From Nelumbo lutea (Eukaryota > Streptophyta > Magnoliopsida > Proteales > Nelumbonaceae): 64,000 nucleotides of DNA. Below the pieces are notes generated by a model that saw nothing but the letters and a program-made list of their open reading frames with translations, did no database searches and was not told the origin of the DNA. Where the stretch lies: NCBI GenBank assembly GCA_022828595.1, contig JAKGHH010000005.1:58585655-58649654 (forward strand), read 5' to 3'. The stretch's first letter is position 1. Each line of letters begins with the position of its first letter. The translations under genes and the position numbers were made by a program. Of the stretch, positions 11,159-23,719 are shown piece by piece.

Positions 11159-11640
11159 AGTAATAGAAATATTGCTACTCATAAAAGTTTATGATTTATT
11201 AGAACTTATTAATTGTTAAGAAATTACTAATAATATCAAAATTAATGTCAATATTAGAAAATAAATTTAATTTTACTTCAATAATTTTTCCAATGAAAAT
11301 ATTTAATTAATTATTAATTTTCCAGTAATAATTGACCAAAGTAAGTGAAAAATATTTATATATACTTATTGCTAAATAATTAATGCTCATATCAAAATTA
11401 ATTATATATATGAATAAATATTAATGATTACTGGAATAATTACTTATATTACTGAAATTATGACATAGATATTAATATTAATGGTTTGAATAGCAACTAT
11501 GCTAATAATATATTAATCACTAAAAATAATATTAGTAATTATAATTGCTGATATTAAATATTATTCATTATATATCGATAATGTTAGTAATATCAGTAAC
11601 TAACATTATTAATGAATCTGAATATTAATTACTATCATTA
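11159..11640. repeat. Left arm of a long inverted repeat flanking GnTII
   Basis: About 480 bp whose reverse complement aligns along its whole length with 18820-19315, at roughly 85% identity by eye. Shared landmarks include TTGACATTAATTTTGATATT, AGCAATAAGTATATATAAAT and ATATAATGAATAATATTTAA. The similarity stops outward at about 11159. No terminal motif or target duplication is obvious. Confidence 0.75.
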
Positions 11641-12000
11641 CCTGTAATAATTACTATCATTACTATCAATATGATAACAATTACTATCATTAACAACATA
11701 TATTATTTATATTGTGATTAGTATTAAGAATAATTAATAATTACTAGGAATGATAGTAATTAATATTAAATTATGATGATAGTACGCCTATCATTACTAT
11801 CATAATATTTTAATAATTACTAGTAAATCTATCATTATTATATTGTCAATAATAATATTTATTGTGATGATGATCAACGTGTCATGCAAGAGGCCTAACC
11901 ATACCGTCAAACATGGATAGCCATGATTATGATAGACGTGGTATACAAAGGAGCCTTATTGTTAGGCTGTCCAACATGGATAACCAAAGTTTTCTCGCTT
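11641..12000. repeat. AT-rich ACTATCATT-type simple-sequence block
   Basis: Short motifs such as ATTACTATCATT and TAATGATAGTAATTA repeat irregularly to about 11870; then comes ordinary sequence upstream of the GnTII gene. No gene is visible. Confidence 0.6.
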
Positions 12001-12514
12001 TTTAGTTTTCATGTTCTGATCATCGAGTGCATAAAAAATGATTTCCAGATCGCTGCAACTAAACAAACACCTTGATTTCCTAGGTTATTGGACAAATCTC
12101 ATGTTTGGATTGTAGATTTTGTGTTCTTCAACAGGTGGGTTTATGTTCTCTCATCTATTTACTCTGTGTATTAAACCATTTATAATCTTTATCTTGGATT
12201 TAGATTTTTGACATATTTATCAAAAACTCAGTGTCTTTAGCCATCTCCCTCTTTATGGGTTCTCGCAATTTGGCAAGAACAAAAAATCTTGGTTTGGCTT
12301 TCATTGCTGAGCCCTTGGTTGGTCATACTTCTTGTAAATATGAATGATATTGGAAATCGATGACTCTTGCTCCTTATAGCCTCGTTTGATATAAGTTTAT
12401 CGGGTTTGGCCATTGATTTGTCAAGTTTTTGCTTCCCTCTGTGGTGAGGACGTGGATGGTGTAGTTAGTCTTGTAACTGGAATTCTTTTGGAGGCTCTTC
12501 AAACAAATAAATTC

Positions 12515-13795
12515 ATGATCTTGCGTAGGACAACTCGCATCAAGCATGCGACTTTCCGCCGATTAGTACCACCCATTGTGATTGCTCTCTGGGGAGTTCT
12601 GTTGCTGGTTTTCCTCTATCAAATTTATCATTTCACATGGGTTTCTGATGAAAATTATGCGCTGAGCTATAGAACCCATGATCTGAAAGAAAAACCCAAG
12701 CTCCTTGAACGTACCAATTTGTCAATTTCATTGGAGAAAAGGAATGGGTTGCCACCTAGAAACTTGGATCTTTTCCCAAATCTAGTAACAGACCATATAG
12801 TGATTGTTCTGTACGTTCACAATCGACCTCAGTATCTAAAAATAGTTGTAAAAAGCCTGTCTGAGGTAGAGGGTATAGGTGAAACTCTGTTGATAGTTAG
12901 CCATGATGGGTACTTTGAAGAAATGAATGAGATAGTTGAAGGAATTCGGTTCTGCCAAGTAAAACAAATTTTTGCCCCATACTCACCTCACTTGTTCTCC
13001 AATAGCTTTCCTGGTGTCTCCCCCGGAGACTGTGAAGGTAAATATGATCTATCATCCAAGAAGAACTGCAAGGGAGATCGTGATCTGTATTGGAACTATA
13101 GGTCTCCAAGAATTGTGTCGCTAAAGCATCATTGGTGGTGGATGATGAACACAGTATGGGATGGGTTGAATGAGACTATGCAACATTTGGGTCATATCCT
13201 CTTCATAGAGGAAGACCACTTCATTCTTCCTAATGCATACCGGAACATCCAACTACTTACCATGTTAAAGCCTCAGAAATGTCCTCATTGCTATGCTGTA
13301 AATTTGGCTCCTGCTGATGTGAGCTCAAGAGGAGAAGGTTTGGCGAGTCTGTTTGTAGAGAAGATTGGAAATGTTGGTTATGCTTTTAACAGGACTGTTT
13401 GGAGGAAGATCCATTCAAAGGCAAGAGATTTCTGCTCATTTGATGATTACAACTGGGACGTAACATTGTGGGCTAAGGTTTATCCCTCCTTTGGTGGCCC
13501 TGTTTATACTTTGAGGGGACCTAGGGCAAGTGCACTTCACTTTGGTACTTGTGGCTTGCATCTGGGACAAGAGGAGAAGGCTGCTTGCTTTAATAATGGA
13601 TCCGTGAACATAGTACTAGAAAAGGCGGATAAGATTGTGAACATCAACTCAGATTGGGAAATACATTTGGTAAAGCATAAAACACTACATCAACCTGGAT
13701 TCATGGGTTGGGGTGGATGGGGGGATATGAGGGATCATCAACTGTGCTTAGATTTTGCTGAAATGTATCACTCAGGCAATAACCCAAAACCTTGA
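12515..13795 (+). CDS. MGAT2: Alpha-1,6-mannosyl-glycoprotein 2-beta-N-acetylglucosaminyltransferase (GnTII)
   Basis: An intact single-exon gene of 426 residues, close to Arabidopsis GnTII (At2g05320, about 430). GnTII adds the second GlcNAc, beta-1,2-linked to the alpha-1,6 mannose, making biantennary complex N-glycans in the Golgi. It has type II membrane topology: short basic N-terminus, anchor at about residues 17-38 (PPIVIALWGVLLLVFLY), a variable stem, then the catalytic domain (GT16). Seen in it are VLYVHNRPQYLK near 98-109, LLIVSHDGYF near 125-134, the metal-binding acidic motif IEEDHF at 231-236, and C-terminal PGFMGWGGWGDMRDHQLC at 394-411. The open frame extends upstream of 12515 without an ATG, so M at 12515 is the first start. 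It is flanked by AT-rich DNA and by inverted arms at 11159 and 19315. Confidence 0.95.
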   Translation: MILRRTTRIKHATFRRLVPPIVIALWGVLLLVFLYQIYHFTWVSDENYALSYRTHDLKEKPKLLERTNLSISLEKRNGLPPRNLDLFPNLVTDHIVIVLYVHNRPQYLKIVVKSLSEVEGIGETLLIVSHDGYFEEMNEIVEGIRFCQVKQIFAPYSPHLFSNSFPGVSPGDCEGKYDLSSKKNCKGDRDLYWNYRSPRIVSLKHHWWWMMNTVWDGLNETMQHLGHILFIEEDHFILPNAYRNIQLLTMLKPQKCPHCYAVNLAPADVSSRGEGLASLFVEKIGNVGYAFNRTVWRKIHSKARDFCSFDDYNWDVTLWAKVYPSFGGPVYTLRGPRASALHFGTCGLHLGQEEKAACFNNGSVNIVLEKADKIVNINSDWEIHLVKHKTLHQPGFMGWGGWGDMRDHQLCLDFAEMYHSGNNPKP

Positions 13796-13859
13796 TTGAA
13801 AATTAAACTCTTAGTGTTTTTCGTAACAAATTTATTGCAACTGGTGAGATATGGGTTAC

Positions 13860-15780
13860 CCTTACCTTGAGTATTCCTTTTATAATAATAAATAATCATT
13901 ATTGTTATTTAACAATAATAATAATTAATATTTATTTTAACTATTATAATGATAAATCATTACTACCATTATTGTTATTTATTACAATATTATTAAAATA
14001 ACAATTGTAATAAAAATAATAAATTTATTATATTTATTGTTCAAATTAACTTTTTTTTGAAAAAAAATTATTAATCAATAATGATTGTTATTATTAACAA
14101 TAATAATATTAGTAACAATTATTGTTAATGATATAATTAACAATTATAATATTATTATTGTTAATAATAACAATAAATATTAATGATAGTAATGATTATA
14201 ATAGTCATTAATAATTAATAATCATTGTTGTTATTATATCAATAGAAATTATTATCATTAATAATTAATAATACCGTACTTATTAATAATCATTATTGTT
14301 AACAATAATCAATCATAATAATAATTATATGATTGATTATATCCAATAAATAATAATTTATATCATTATTATTATTAATTTAATTAAATAATGATTGAGT
14401 AACAATCATTATTATTAAATTATAATAATAATTTAATATGATTCTTATTATTAAATCATTATAATATCATTATAATTTAATGATTGTTAATCATTATCAA
14501 TAAAAATTAATAATCATTATATCATATTAATTATTAACTAATAAACATTATTATTAAATAATTAAATTAATGATATAATTATAATTATATTAGTAATTAC
14601 TAATCAATGATTATATATTAATGTTAATATAATTGTCTAATTTAATTATTATATAATTATAATAATTTATTGATGATTAATATAACTATTAATTATATAA
14701 ATCATTAATAATTAATTGTTGTTATTAGAGTAATAACATTAATATAATGATTATTATAATTATCAATAAATTTTGATTTATATTACTTTAATATAATCAT
14801 TGGATAATTATATTAATAATAATGATTATTGATTATATTAATTGCTATGATTATTAGTAATGATTATATAATGATTAATTTTGATTTATTATCATATAAA
14901 TGATAATATAACAATAACAATATTATTATCATTAATGATAATCATTTATTATCTTTATATAATAAATTAATCAATGATTATATAAATTAATCATTAATGA
15001 TAATTAATGTATATAATTATAATGATAATTAATTATTAATAACATTATATAATTATCATTGATTAATAACAATAATTATTGATTATTAATAATCATTAAT
15101 CATTAATATAACAACAAAAATATCATTAATTTATTAATAATCATTAATTATTATATGCATATTATCATTAATTATACTTAGTACAATTGTTGCATTATTA
15201 TTAATAATGATTATATAATTGTTAATAATTATAATAATAATTATTATCATTATTATTAATAACAATTGTTGTATATAATGATTACATTATAATTAATTCA
15301 TGAGTAATAACGTGATTAAATTATATTTATATTATTAATGATTATTACTAATGTATCATTGTTAATGTTATTATTATCATTAATATACATTAACAATTAC
15401 AGTAATAAGTATTATTGTTAATTATTAATCTTTGGAATGATTATTGATATAATTAATAAAATTATATGCATGAAAGAGTTTATATGTATATGCATATAAA
15501 CTTATTAATGTATATCTGTAATATTAATGAAAGTTCTAATGTTTATTTGTTCATGTGTATAATTTTACACGAATTTATATGATTATTATTAATAAAGAAT
15601 TAATATTTATATGTATATACATATTGTTATCATATAACTTTCATTATTGATTTTGAAATCATTAGTGATTATTAATGTTTAACTGGCATTGATTTAATTA
15701 AAATATTGTTAATTATATTTATTATATAATTAACTGATTATTCCAAGAATTTATTATATTAAAGTACGGTTGTCACCCAT
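13860..15780. repeat. AT-rich TAATNATTA-type low-complexity block
   Basis: Almost 2 kb made of overlapping ATTAT, TAATGATTA, AATAATTA and ATCATTAAT words with very few G or C. No coding frame or element end can be seen. Local palindromes are frequent. Similar blocks lie at 23720-24790 and 25050-26340. Confidence 0.85.
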
Positions 15781-16500
15781 TAATCTCAATTCCAACTCCA
15801 TAAATAACTTGGCAACAAAAAGTATTGTTCAATTAATTTGATATGGTATTCTTATAAATTGTAGTAGAAACAATAACAAATACGTAAAATTATATGAAAA
15901 TATAAACATAATATTAATTAATAGGATCAAGAAACATGGTTCTATTCAATAAGAGTAACATTTATACTTTCCCTAAAAAAATATCAACAATCAATATTTA
16001 CAAAATCTCCTATAGAATAAGAAGGATATTTATTCATATCATTTTGCCTTATTACCGGGCATGTTTTTACTTAATCTCCTATAGGGATGATACATTAACT
16101 CATTACACACATCAAGTGCCCATTCATCATCTAGTATTCTATCTGTCTCTACCATGTCTTCCATTGCTACAATAGCCAACATGTCTTCCACTACTTAGAT
16201 TTGGAAAGAGAAAAAGTGTGGCAGTCTTCCTAATACCTTGCAAAATGTGTTGTTCTTCAGCCAGTTCAATTTCAAAAGCAGCTTGAAAGAATTTTCGTAT
16301 TTTTTTTTCTTATACTTTTCCTATATAGATTGTGCTATTGGCTTCCATTCATCTCGTAAAGATTTCAAAAGTATTTGGATCCTCCTTTCATCGGGAAGAT
16401 GTATATTATTACAACTTAATTGTTAGCACATGTTACTAACAGTTCTTATATGTTGCATCATGTTGTGTTCTGGCTTCATCTTTTAGTTTTCAATTAATAA
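15781..16500. other. Gene-free stretch of more ordinary composition
   Basis: About 700 bp with balanced composition between AT-rich blocks. No coding frame or terminal repeat supports a gene or element. Confidence 0.4.
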
Positions 16501-16539
16501 TCAATGAGTGTAAATATTATAGTATAAATTAAAAATTAA

Positions 16540-18580
16540 TGAAGGCATCATAATAATATATAAAATTAAAATTAACAGTAATTATAATTTAAGCTATAAA
16601 TAGCATAAAATTAAAATAATAACAAAAAAATACATTTAATAGTAAATAACAGTAAATAACAGTAATTAATTAACAATGATATATACTTATCATATATATA
16701 CATATTTAATGAAGTATTAATTTTTGTAACTAATTTAGTAAAAATAATGGATAATTTCCTATACTTTTTATTTATTTGCAAGTTTTTGTGGTCTTATATA
16801 ATTTTGGTGATATTCTACAATTTTTATTTTATGATTTTGTTTTTCAACTTCTATAGTTTCTATAATTTGAAAATAATTTTTCATTTTGTATGCAATTTCA
16901 ATTATATTTGTTTAATTGTAAGTAGAAGTAATTATAATTATGGTATTTTAAAGTGTAATTAACAGTATTTTGATAATATAGTAAGTTATTTTATAACTAC
17001 AGTGTTTTAATACATTACTATAAATACATGAAAAATAATGTAGTTATTAATTAACAGTAATAATATTTTCAGTAGTACAAAATTTTAATAATTATATTGA
17101 ATTTTTAGTTTTGATATTAGTTATAATAAATATATTCGGTAATTATTAGTTATTTTGAAATATAATAAATATTCCAAAATATACTTGAAATGGTAATAAA
17201 TATTCAGTAATTATTTTGATTTTTTATATTTTGATATTATTATTTTTAGTGTCAATAATTTCAGATTTCAAAACAATATTTAAAATCAATTATCATTAGA
17301 ACTTTCAGATCTTAATACTACTAATTTCACCAATTATAGAACTACTCTAACTAATTCTCCCAATAATTATTTAATTTTTTGTATTTTGATATTAACATTT
17401 TTTATTTTCAATAATTTCAGATTTGAAAACATTATTTTAAATCAACCTATTCTGGTTTTATTAATTTGTAATTAATTAATGACTCTAATTTCTGAAAATG
17501 TTATAAATTGAAAATAATAATTACTCATAACAATAATTAAAATAAGTAATTTCAATAACCATTAACAAACTTAAGTAATTTACTATTTGTAAAAAGAATA
17601 TATTTTTAAAATTGTAACTGAATGATTTTTAATACTAATTATAATGTAAGTTATAAATAGCATAAAAGTAAACTTAATTACCAAAAAATACATTTAATTA
17701 CATTTTACAGTAATGAATAATTCATTTAGTAAAAAAGAATATAATTCATTCAGTAAAAAAACAATGAATAATTGAAAGTTTTAATATATATATATATATT
17801 ATGTTTGTATAATTTATGTTTTTGTTACATATTTATATTATTATTACATTTTTCTATTTTCTACCATCTATAAAATTTCCTGTGTTTTTTTATTTATTCG
17901 GAATTTTCTGCGCTTATCTATAATTTTGGTGTTAATTAATTAACAGAAAATTACATTTATTTATAAATAATTAACAGTAATTAAATTGTAACAAAATATT
18001 ATGTAAAGAATTAAACTGATATAGGTATTGATAAATAATTATTAATGGTATGTTAAAATGTAAATATCAGTATTTTGATAATTATTAATGCTTTTAATGG
18101 TACATAACCGAATACCATTGTATTAACTATTAATGGTATTTTAAAATTGTAATTAACCGTATTTTATTAAATACACTTAATGTTTATGATAATTAACTAT
18201 AAATTAAAATTTTACTATAAATACAATAAAAATAATGCATTTATTATTTAACAGTGCATCATACAAAAATTTACAGTAATTAATTTATAATTACCAGAAA
18301 ATTTAATCTAAATAAAATTAATACAACAATTTACAGTAATTATTTTATAATTAGCAGAAAATTTCACTTAATTAAAATTAATTAACATTGCATCATACAA
18401 CAATTAACAGTAATTTTTTTATTTAAAAAATTTACTAATTGTAAAAATAATATATTTTAAAAATTGTAACTAAATGATTTTTAACAGTAATTATAATTTA
18501 AACTATAAATAGCATAAAATTAAAATTAATTACCAAAAATACATTTAACAGTAAATAACAGTAATTAATTAACCAAAATA
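16540..18580. repeat. Dispersed direct-repeat module, three copies
   Basis: The block AGTAATTATAATTTAAGCTA, then TAAATAGCATAAAATTAAA and a run ending in ACATTTAA, occurs at about 16575, 17633 and 18485 with moderate divergence. The second and third copies also share the upstream line ATTGTAACTRAATGATTTTT. The copies are about 1,060 and 850 bp apart. AT-rich filler separates them. Confidence 0.65.
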
Positions 18581-18819
18581 TATAATTATCATTGGAAAAT
18601 TTATTTCTGTAAAATTGAAATTATTTTTTTAACACTGAATTTATTTTTGATATTATCAGTAACATTTTGGCAATAACTAGTTCTTGATATTTACAGTAAT
18701 TTTGGTCAATTTATTAATAAAAAAGCCACTTTTGGTAATTTATTATTTTCAATATTATTAATAGCATAACTGATATTAAAATCAGTAATTTTAATATTAT
18801 AATTATTTCTATTATTAAT

Positions 18820-19315
18820 ATTCAGATTTATTAATAATGTTAATTACTGATATTAGTATCATTATAGATATATAATGAATAATATTTAATATCAGTAATT
18901 ATAATTACTAATATTATTTTTAGTAATTAATATATTATTAATATAATTGATTTTCAAATCATTAATATTAATATATATGTTATAATTTCAGTAATATAAG
19001 TAATTTTTAATATTTAATCATATATATTTAATTAATTTTTATATGAGCATTAATTGTTTAGCAATAAGTATATATAAATATTTTCGGTTATTTTGGTCAA
19101 ATATAATGGGAAAATTAATAATTAATTAAAATGTTAATAAATATAAATTTCACTATTAAAAATTATTGATAACTTTTCGTTGGGAATTTTATTCAAGTAA
19201 AATTAAATTTATTTTTCTAATATTGACATTAATTTTGATATTATCAGTGATTTTTTAGCAATTAATAAGTTCTAATAAATTATAAACATTTATGAGTAGC
19301 ATTATTGCTATTACT
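18820..19315. repeat. Right arm of the long inverted repeat flanking GnTII
   Basis: Inverted counterpart of 11159-11640; the similarity ends outward at GCTATTACT (about 19315). A further partial direct copy of its outer part (TTGATATTATCAGT and nearby) lies at about 18600-18690, so the family is repetitive locally. Confidence 0.75.
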
Positions 19316-19459
19316 GGTTTTACTAAAACCAGTTTAGTGGTTTAATAAATTATAAACATTTATGAATTGAAAACACAATTCAGTTGTGATAACAGCAAGC
19401 GGTGAACAGAGCTAACCAATTTACTAGTTTGACTAAACCCTATCTATTGAACAGATCAA

Positions 19460-19873
19460 ACCGATTTAACATTAAATATCTACTAAAAAACTAAAAAAAG
19501 ATGGAGTATATAGTAAACTAACCAATTGAAGTATTGCTGAACTTCAAACTTCTCTAAGTTGTAGACTTGTATAAGTTGCAAAGTTCTCTGAAGATGTAGA
19601 CTGATCTGAAACATTGAAAGTTCGGTTAGATGAAATTTAAATGGGAAAAAACATTAATAGTTGGGATAATAGATTAACCAAATGAAGGTTTTCTGAAGTT
19701 CAGATCCCTGGGTTGCAGATTTCTCTGAGTTGCAAACTTCTCTAAGATGGAAACCTCTCTAAATTTGCAGAAAGATAGCTAGTTCGGTCAGAGATAACCG
19801 ATTTAACATTAAATAACTACTAAAAAACTAAAAAAAATAGAGCATATAGTAGACTAACCGGTTGAAGTATTAC
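19460..19873. repeat. Direct repeat pair of about 80 bp, 335 bp apart
   Basis: AACCGATTTAACATTAAATA and the following ACTACTAAAAAACTAAAAAA, TATAGTA, ACTAACC and TTGAAGTATT occur at 19460-19543 and again at 19795-19873. The spacer contains shorter internal echoes (CTCTAAGTTG-like words). Possibly a remnant of an LTR or tandem element; not identified. Confidence 0.6.
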
Positions 19874-19878
19874 TACTA

Positions 19879-19924
19879 AAATTTAATATGACTATATATA
19901 TATATGTAGTCATATTAAATTTAA
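19879..19924. repeat. Near-perfect AT hairpin
   Basis: AAATTTAATATGACTA is followed by a short TA run and then TAGTCATATTAAATTT, giving an exact 16-bp stem. Confidence 0.75.
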
Positions 19925-20329
19925 TAATATTATTATTTTATTAATAATTTTTTATTTAATTATTGTTTACTTGATCGACCATTTTTAATGATTTTTTTTA
20001 TGCTAAACTTTCTCGCTGTGGTGGTAAAATTTGAATATAAAAACGTATTCATGAGAAAATATGAAAACTTGGGGATTTCTTATTGAATATGAGAGAGGTA
20101 GATGTGCATCATCGTATCATATTGAAGATGGTAGTCGTTAATGGGCCAAGCACCAAACAGAGTAACATCACCGAACTCTCTCTCTCTCTCTCTCTCCATC
20201 ATCTTCTTTTGGTCTCCCTGACATCCCCTATTAGAACCAATCATGCTATTGGAACCAATATGAGTAATACTTAAATAAGCAAATTGAACTAAATATTAAC
20301 TAAATGAGTGATTGAACAACATGATAAAG

Positions 20330-20640
20330 GTGCTTGTCATCTTGGTAAAGACATTAGCACTCCCCATGTCAACTTGGGGAATCAACTTGTTGATCTATTC
20401 ACAGTCCGTAAATCTACTTCTGATTGATTTTATTTGTAACAAGCTGGGATTATATAACATGAATTGACCTATTCACAGTCTATAAACATACTTCTGGCTG
20501 ATTTTATTTGTAGCAAGCTGGGATTATATTACATGAACTGACCAGCTTGAGGGGGATTGTGGAATTGATATGGCAGGTCCAGTAATCCCACAATCTCCCC
20601 TTCCTTCTTTTCTGGTTTTCTCCTCTTCTTTTCTACTTCT
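20330..20640 (+). mobile_element. Ty1/copia 3' remnant: end of pol, polypurine tract, LTR start
   Basis: Across frames the segment reads HVNLGNQLVDLFT and FICNKLGLYNMN, the C-terminal end of copia RNase H (family pattern: DQLAD-FTK then SKLGL-DMY). It is followed by the polypurine-like CTTGAGGGGGATTGTGG and the start of an LTR. The last 95 bp of pol is duplicated in tandem (about 20396-20460 and 20457-20545). No other copia domain is nearby, so this is a fragment. Confidence 0.65.
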
Positions 20641-21182
20641 ATGCTAGATGCAGGTCAGATTATTCAAGTAGAATATCAAGTAAACAAAAATAATGGTAGA
20701 CTTTAATTTGACTTTAGCATAAAAGTAGAGTCCTAGAGTTCAAAATGAGAAATAGAAAGAAGGGGTAGAAACTTCTAGACTGTTGTAGCCATGATCAACA
20801 AAATCTCCCTGCCAAGGATTTGGGAAGACTTAAAGTCTACAAAAATAATGGCATAATAACATGTGACACAAACAAGTTAGAAAAGCATAGTTAATAGACA
20901 CAAGCATTTAAAGATTACCATAAATATGTAATTTGTCTTTAGTACATGACCTCCTGTCTGAAAGAATTTCATTATATCATGAAATTGGCCATGAATGTCA
21001 CCACAAACAGTAACCGGGCAATTAACTAGCTAGACATTTGACTCCTCAATTAAGATCTCTTTCACCTGCAAAGGGCATCATTCATATGTCAACAAAAAAA
21101 AGGACACATCCAAGAATAACACAGGAATATTAGAAAAACAAGTAATAAAATGTCATGATAAAGAATAATGATAGATTGTACA
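20641..21182. other. Gene-free stretch
   Basis: May include more of the copia LTR at its left side. No gene, terminal repeat or RNA gene is seen. Confidence 0.35.
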
Positions 21183-21185
21183 TAA

Positions 21186-21519
21186 GGTTGTATTTGGTAA
21201 GAGTGCAAATGCAGAACATAAAGGAATTTGCACTTTGGTTCAGTTTTGCAGGTCATTGGTAAGAGTATGTTTTTGTACTGACAATGAAAGTAAATTTCTT
21301 TTCTTTTTTAAACTATTTTTATATTCAAAATGGGAACGAATTGGAAGCAAACTTTGCGCCCAAAGTTCACCAATGTAAAATAGGTTGGCTTCTATCACAA
21401 CTAAACATGACACTGTAAATTTATCAGTGCAAAACCAAACCAAGTTTGCATCCTTGTATTTAAACAAATTTGCATTCATGCTAGTATATTCACTGCTTAA
21501 ACTCTTACCAAACACAGCC
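21186..21519. mobile_element. PIF/Harbinger-type MITE
   Basis: Terminal inverted repeats GGTTGTATTTGGTAAGAGT and (reversed) GGCTGTGTTTGGTAAGAGT. TAA lies on both sides (21183-21185 and 21520-21522), the three-base target duplication of PIF/Harbinger elements. A related partial copy is at 60901. Confidence 0.8.
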
Positions 21520-21522
21520 TAA

Positions 21523-22780
21523 TATACCCAACAATAAACCTTCCACAAAATGATAGAAAGGGTGAGAGACCAAAGGAACTCTCAAGCAAAGCAACCATGA
21601 TAATAAGGAAACTGGAACAACTAAGAATCTAAGAAGGTATTTGCCAATATGAACAATTATGAATTAAATTGATCTCTGAATCAGACCCATTAAAAATAGG
21701 TGAAGATAAATTTGGACCTGGGCCTTAGCTCTCAAGAGCAAAAGAAAAAATCAATGTAGGATAAACCTCCATGTATTTTTCTAGAGTTACATAACCAAAA
21801 ATAGGAAGGAGTCATTGATTAATAGTTTCCTAAGTTAACTCATGAAAGTTAAGTGCTTTACAATTGTTGTACCATTCAAGATTGTGCAAAAATAGAAGAT
21901 GCATTTTATTATTCTAGAACCTCAATCTTCCATATACTTTATGCCACAGAGACATAATTATACATAAAAAATCACTCATTATTTCTAATTCTTAATATGC
22001 TTTCATATATTTCTAATTCTTAATAAAATCACTCATTATTCATAAAAAAAAAATAAAAAACCTCTAACTTTTACTAAGAGACATAATTATACACTCAATA
22101 ATTACAAGAACCTTCAAATAGAGTATAAACAATATGAAAAAATGCCATCAAACCATTTTAGTTTTTTTTTCTAGTATTTAAAATTACATTTTCTTTTTAT
22201 CAGAAAAAATAGTTTTTTCTTTAACTTTATCTAACATTCTACCATGTAACAAATCCAACTATCTGATAATGCACTGTGACCATACAAGGGAATGCCTCCA
22301 TATCTTCAAGTATGTAATACACTTTCCACATTATTCAACAAGAAAAAGTAAAATTAGTTGTAGATTTCTAAATTAATTCATTTAGAATTTAAATACCATT
22401 AAGGTTAGAGAGCCGATATCCTAATAGAGCGGGTTCCTTAAATTTTTGTAAGGAATATATAGTCCACCCACCCCTCTAAAAAATGTTCCAACTTTTCCCC
22501 TAAATACGATGAAATATAGAGTCAAAGACCGTTCGAACTTCTTAGTTGTCAGTAAGCTGCTTCTTATAGAGAAGAAAAAAGACCAGGTCATAAATGTGCA
22601 AATAAATCATGTCCTCCATTGTTTAATGCAATTCTAATACTAAAAAGAAAGAAAAAGTAGTCCCCAAAACATCATTTATAGAATATTCTAATACTGGAAA
22701 GAGCCCATAGTCCCCAATTATAACACTGAAAAGAAAGAAAAAGCATGTCATTTATAGAATGCTTTGAAAGAAAAAGCATG
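21523..22780. other. Gene-free stretch
   Basis: No gene is supported. A short duplicated phrase, AAAGAAAGAAAAAGCATGTC, occurs near 22728 and 22762. A repeated CACTCATTATT phrase occurs near 21970 and 22030. Confidence 0.4.
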
Positions 22781-22784
22781 TCAT

Positions 22785-23575
22785 TACATCAACCGAAACC
22801 GACCGAAATAGAACAATAACCGAAGTATAATGATATGTTTCGATTTGTCGGTTTGATCGGTTTATACCAAACCGAGTAACTCTTTTACCTTAGTCTTGAT
22901 TTGATTTGGGTCCACATCCCAAGGAAATTGACATGTTCAGAGTTTGTAAATAACTAAATATTTAATTCTTCTATTAATAGTTTAGATAACGAGTAGAGAG
23001 TACAACCTATACACCCCTAAAAAACCTAATATTATTGTTTTGTAATTAATTATTAATCTCTCAATCAAAACAATATATTATTGTTATTTCATTTTTAAAA
23101 GTAAATATAGAATAAATATGAGATATGAGAGAAAACAACTAATATGTTTAAATTTTGACATAAAGAATAATTATGATTAGGGACTAGGGGTCAAGTCACT
23201 TCTCACCTATGCAATGCCTAAGGGTTATGCTCGGTCAAGTCACTTTTCACTTGTACAATCTTAAGGGGTTATGTGGCTATGCCTAACAATGAGCCTGACA
23301 ATGAGACCTTCACACCAATCATTAATTAATTGCCTCTTACCAATTGGGAAATGGGAATTGAGACATGGGAATGGTCAAGTTAAGGTCACATGTATAATTA
23401 ACATGTGGTCGGTTCGGTTTGGTTTTATTTCGGTTTACAGATTTATAAACCTCAATCGAACCATTCAATCGGGTTATGCTTATTTCTAAACCAAAACCAA
23501 CTAGCTTATTTGAAAACCAACCACACCGGTTCGAGTTAGATCGGTTTGGTCAGTTTTTACACTAGTGTGAATAGC
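22785..23575. mobile_element. Probable hAT-type non-autonomous element with CGGTTTGGTT repeats
   Basis: Subterminal CGGTTTG/CAAACCG motifs lie in inverted orientation at the two sides (22790-22880 and 23405-23550), and the right end reads AATAGCCCTA. The middle holds a duplicated GGTCAAGTCACTT phrase (about 23190 and 23233). Exact ends and target duplication are not clear. Confidence 0.45.
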
Positions 23576-23719
23576 CCTAATTGGTATCACGACTTCATTA
23601 GAGAACAAATCATTATGGATTTGTGACGGGAGATCCCAGTAGCAGTGGCGACAAACCTACGATGCGTGACGGGAGATCTACAAGCATTACACATTGGAAT
23701 GATATCGATAACAGTTATA

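Noticed and set aside
12413..12514. N-terminal extension of the GnTII frame
   Set aside because: The frame is open upstream but begins at TTG, with no ATG; the family's membrane anchor follows directly after the ATG at 12515.
16747..16962. 71-codon Phe/Tyr-rich frame
   Set aside because: Composition is what AT-rich DNA gives by chance; no start context, domain or neighbour supports it.
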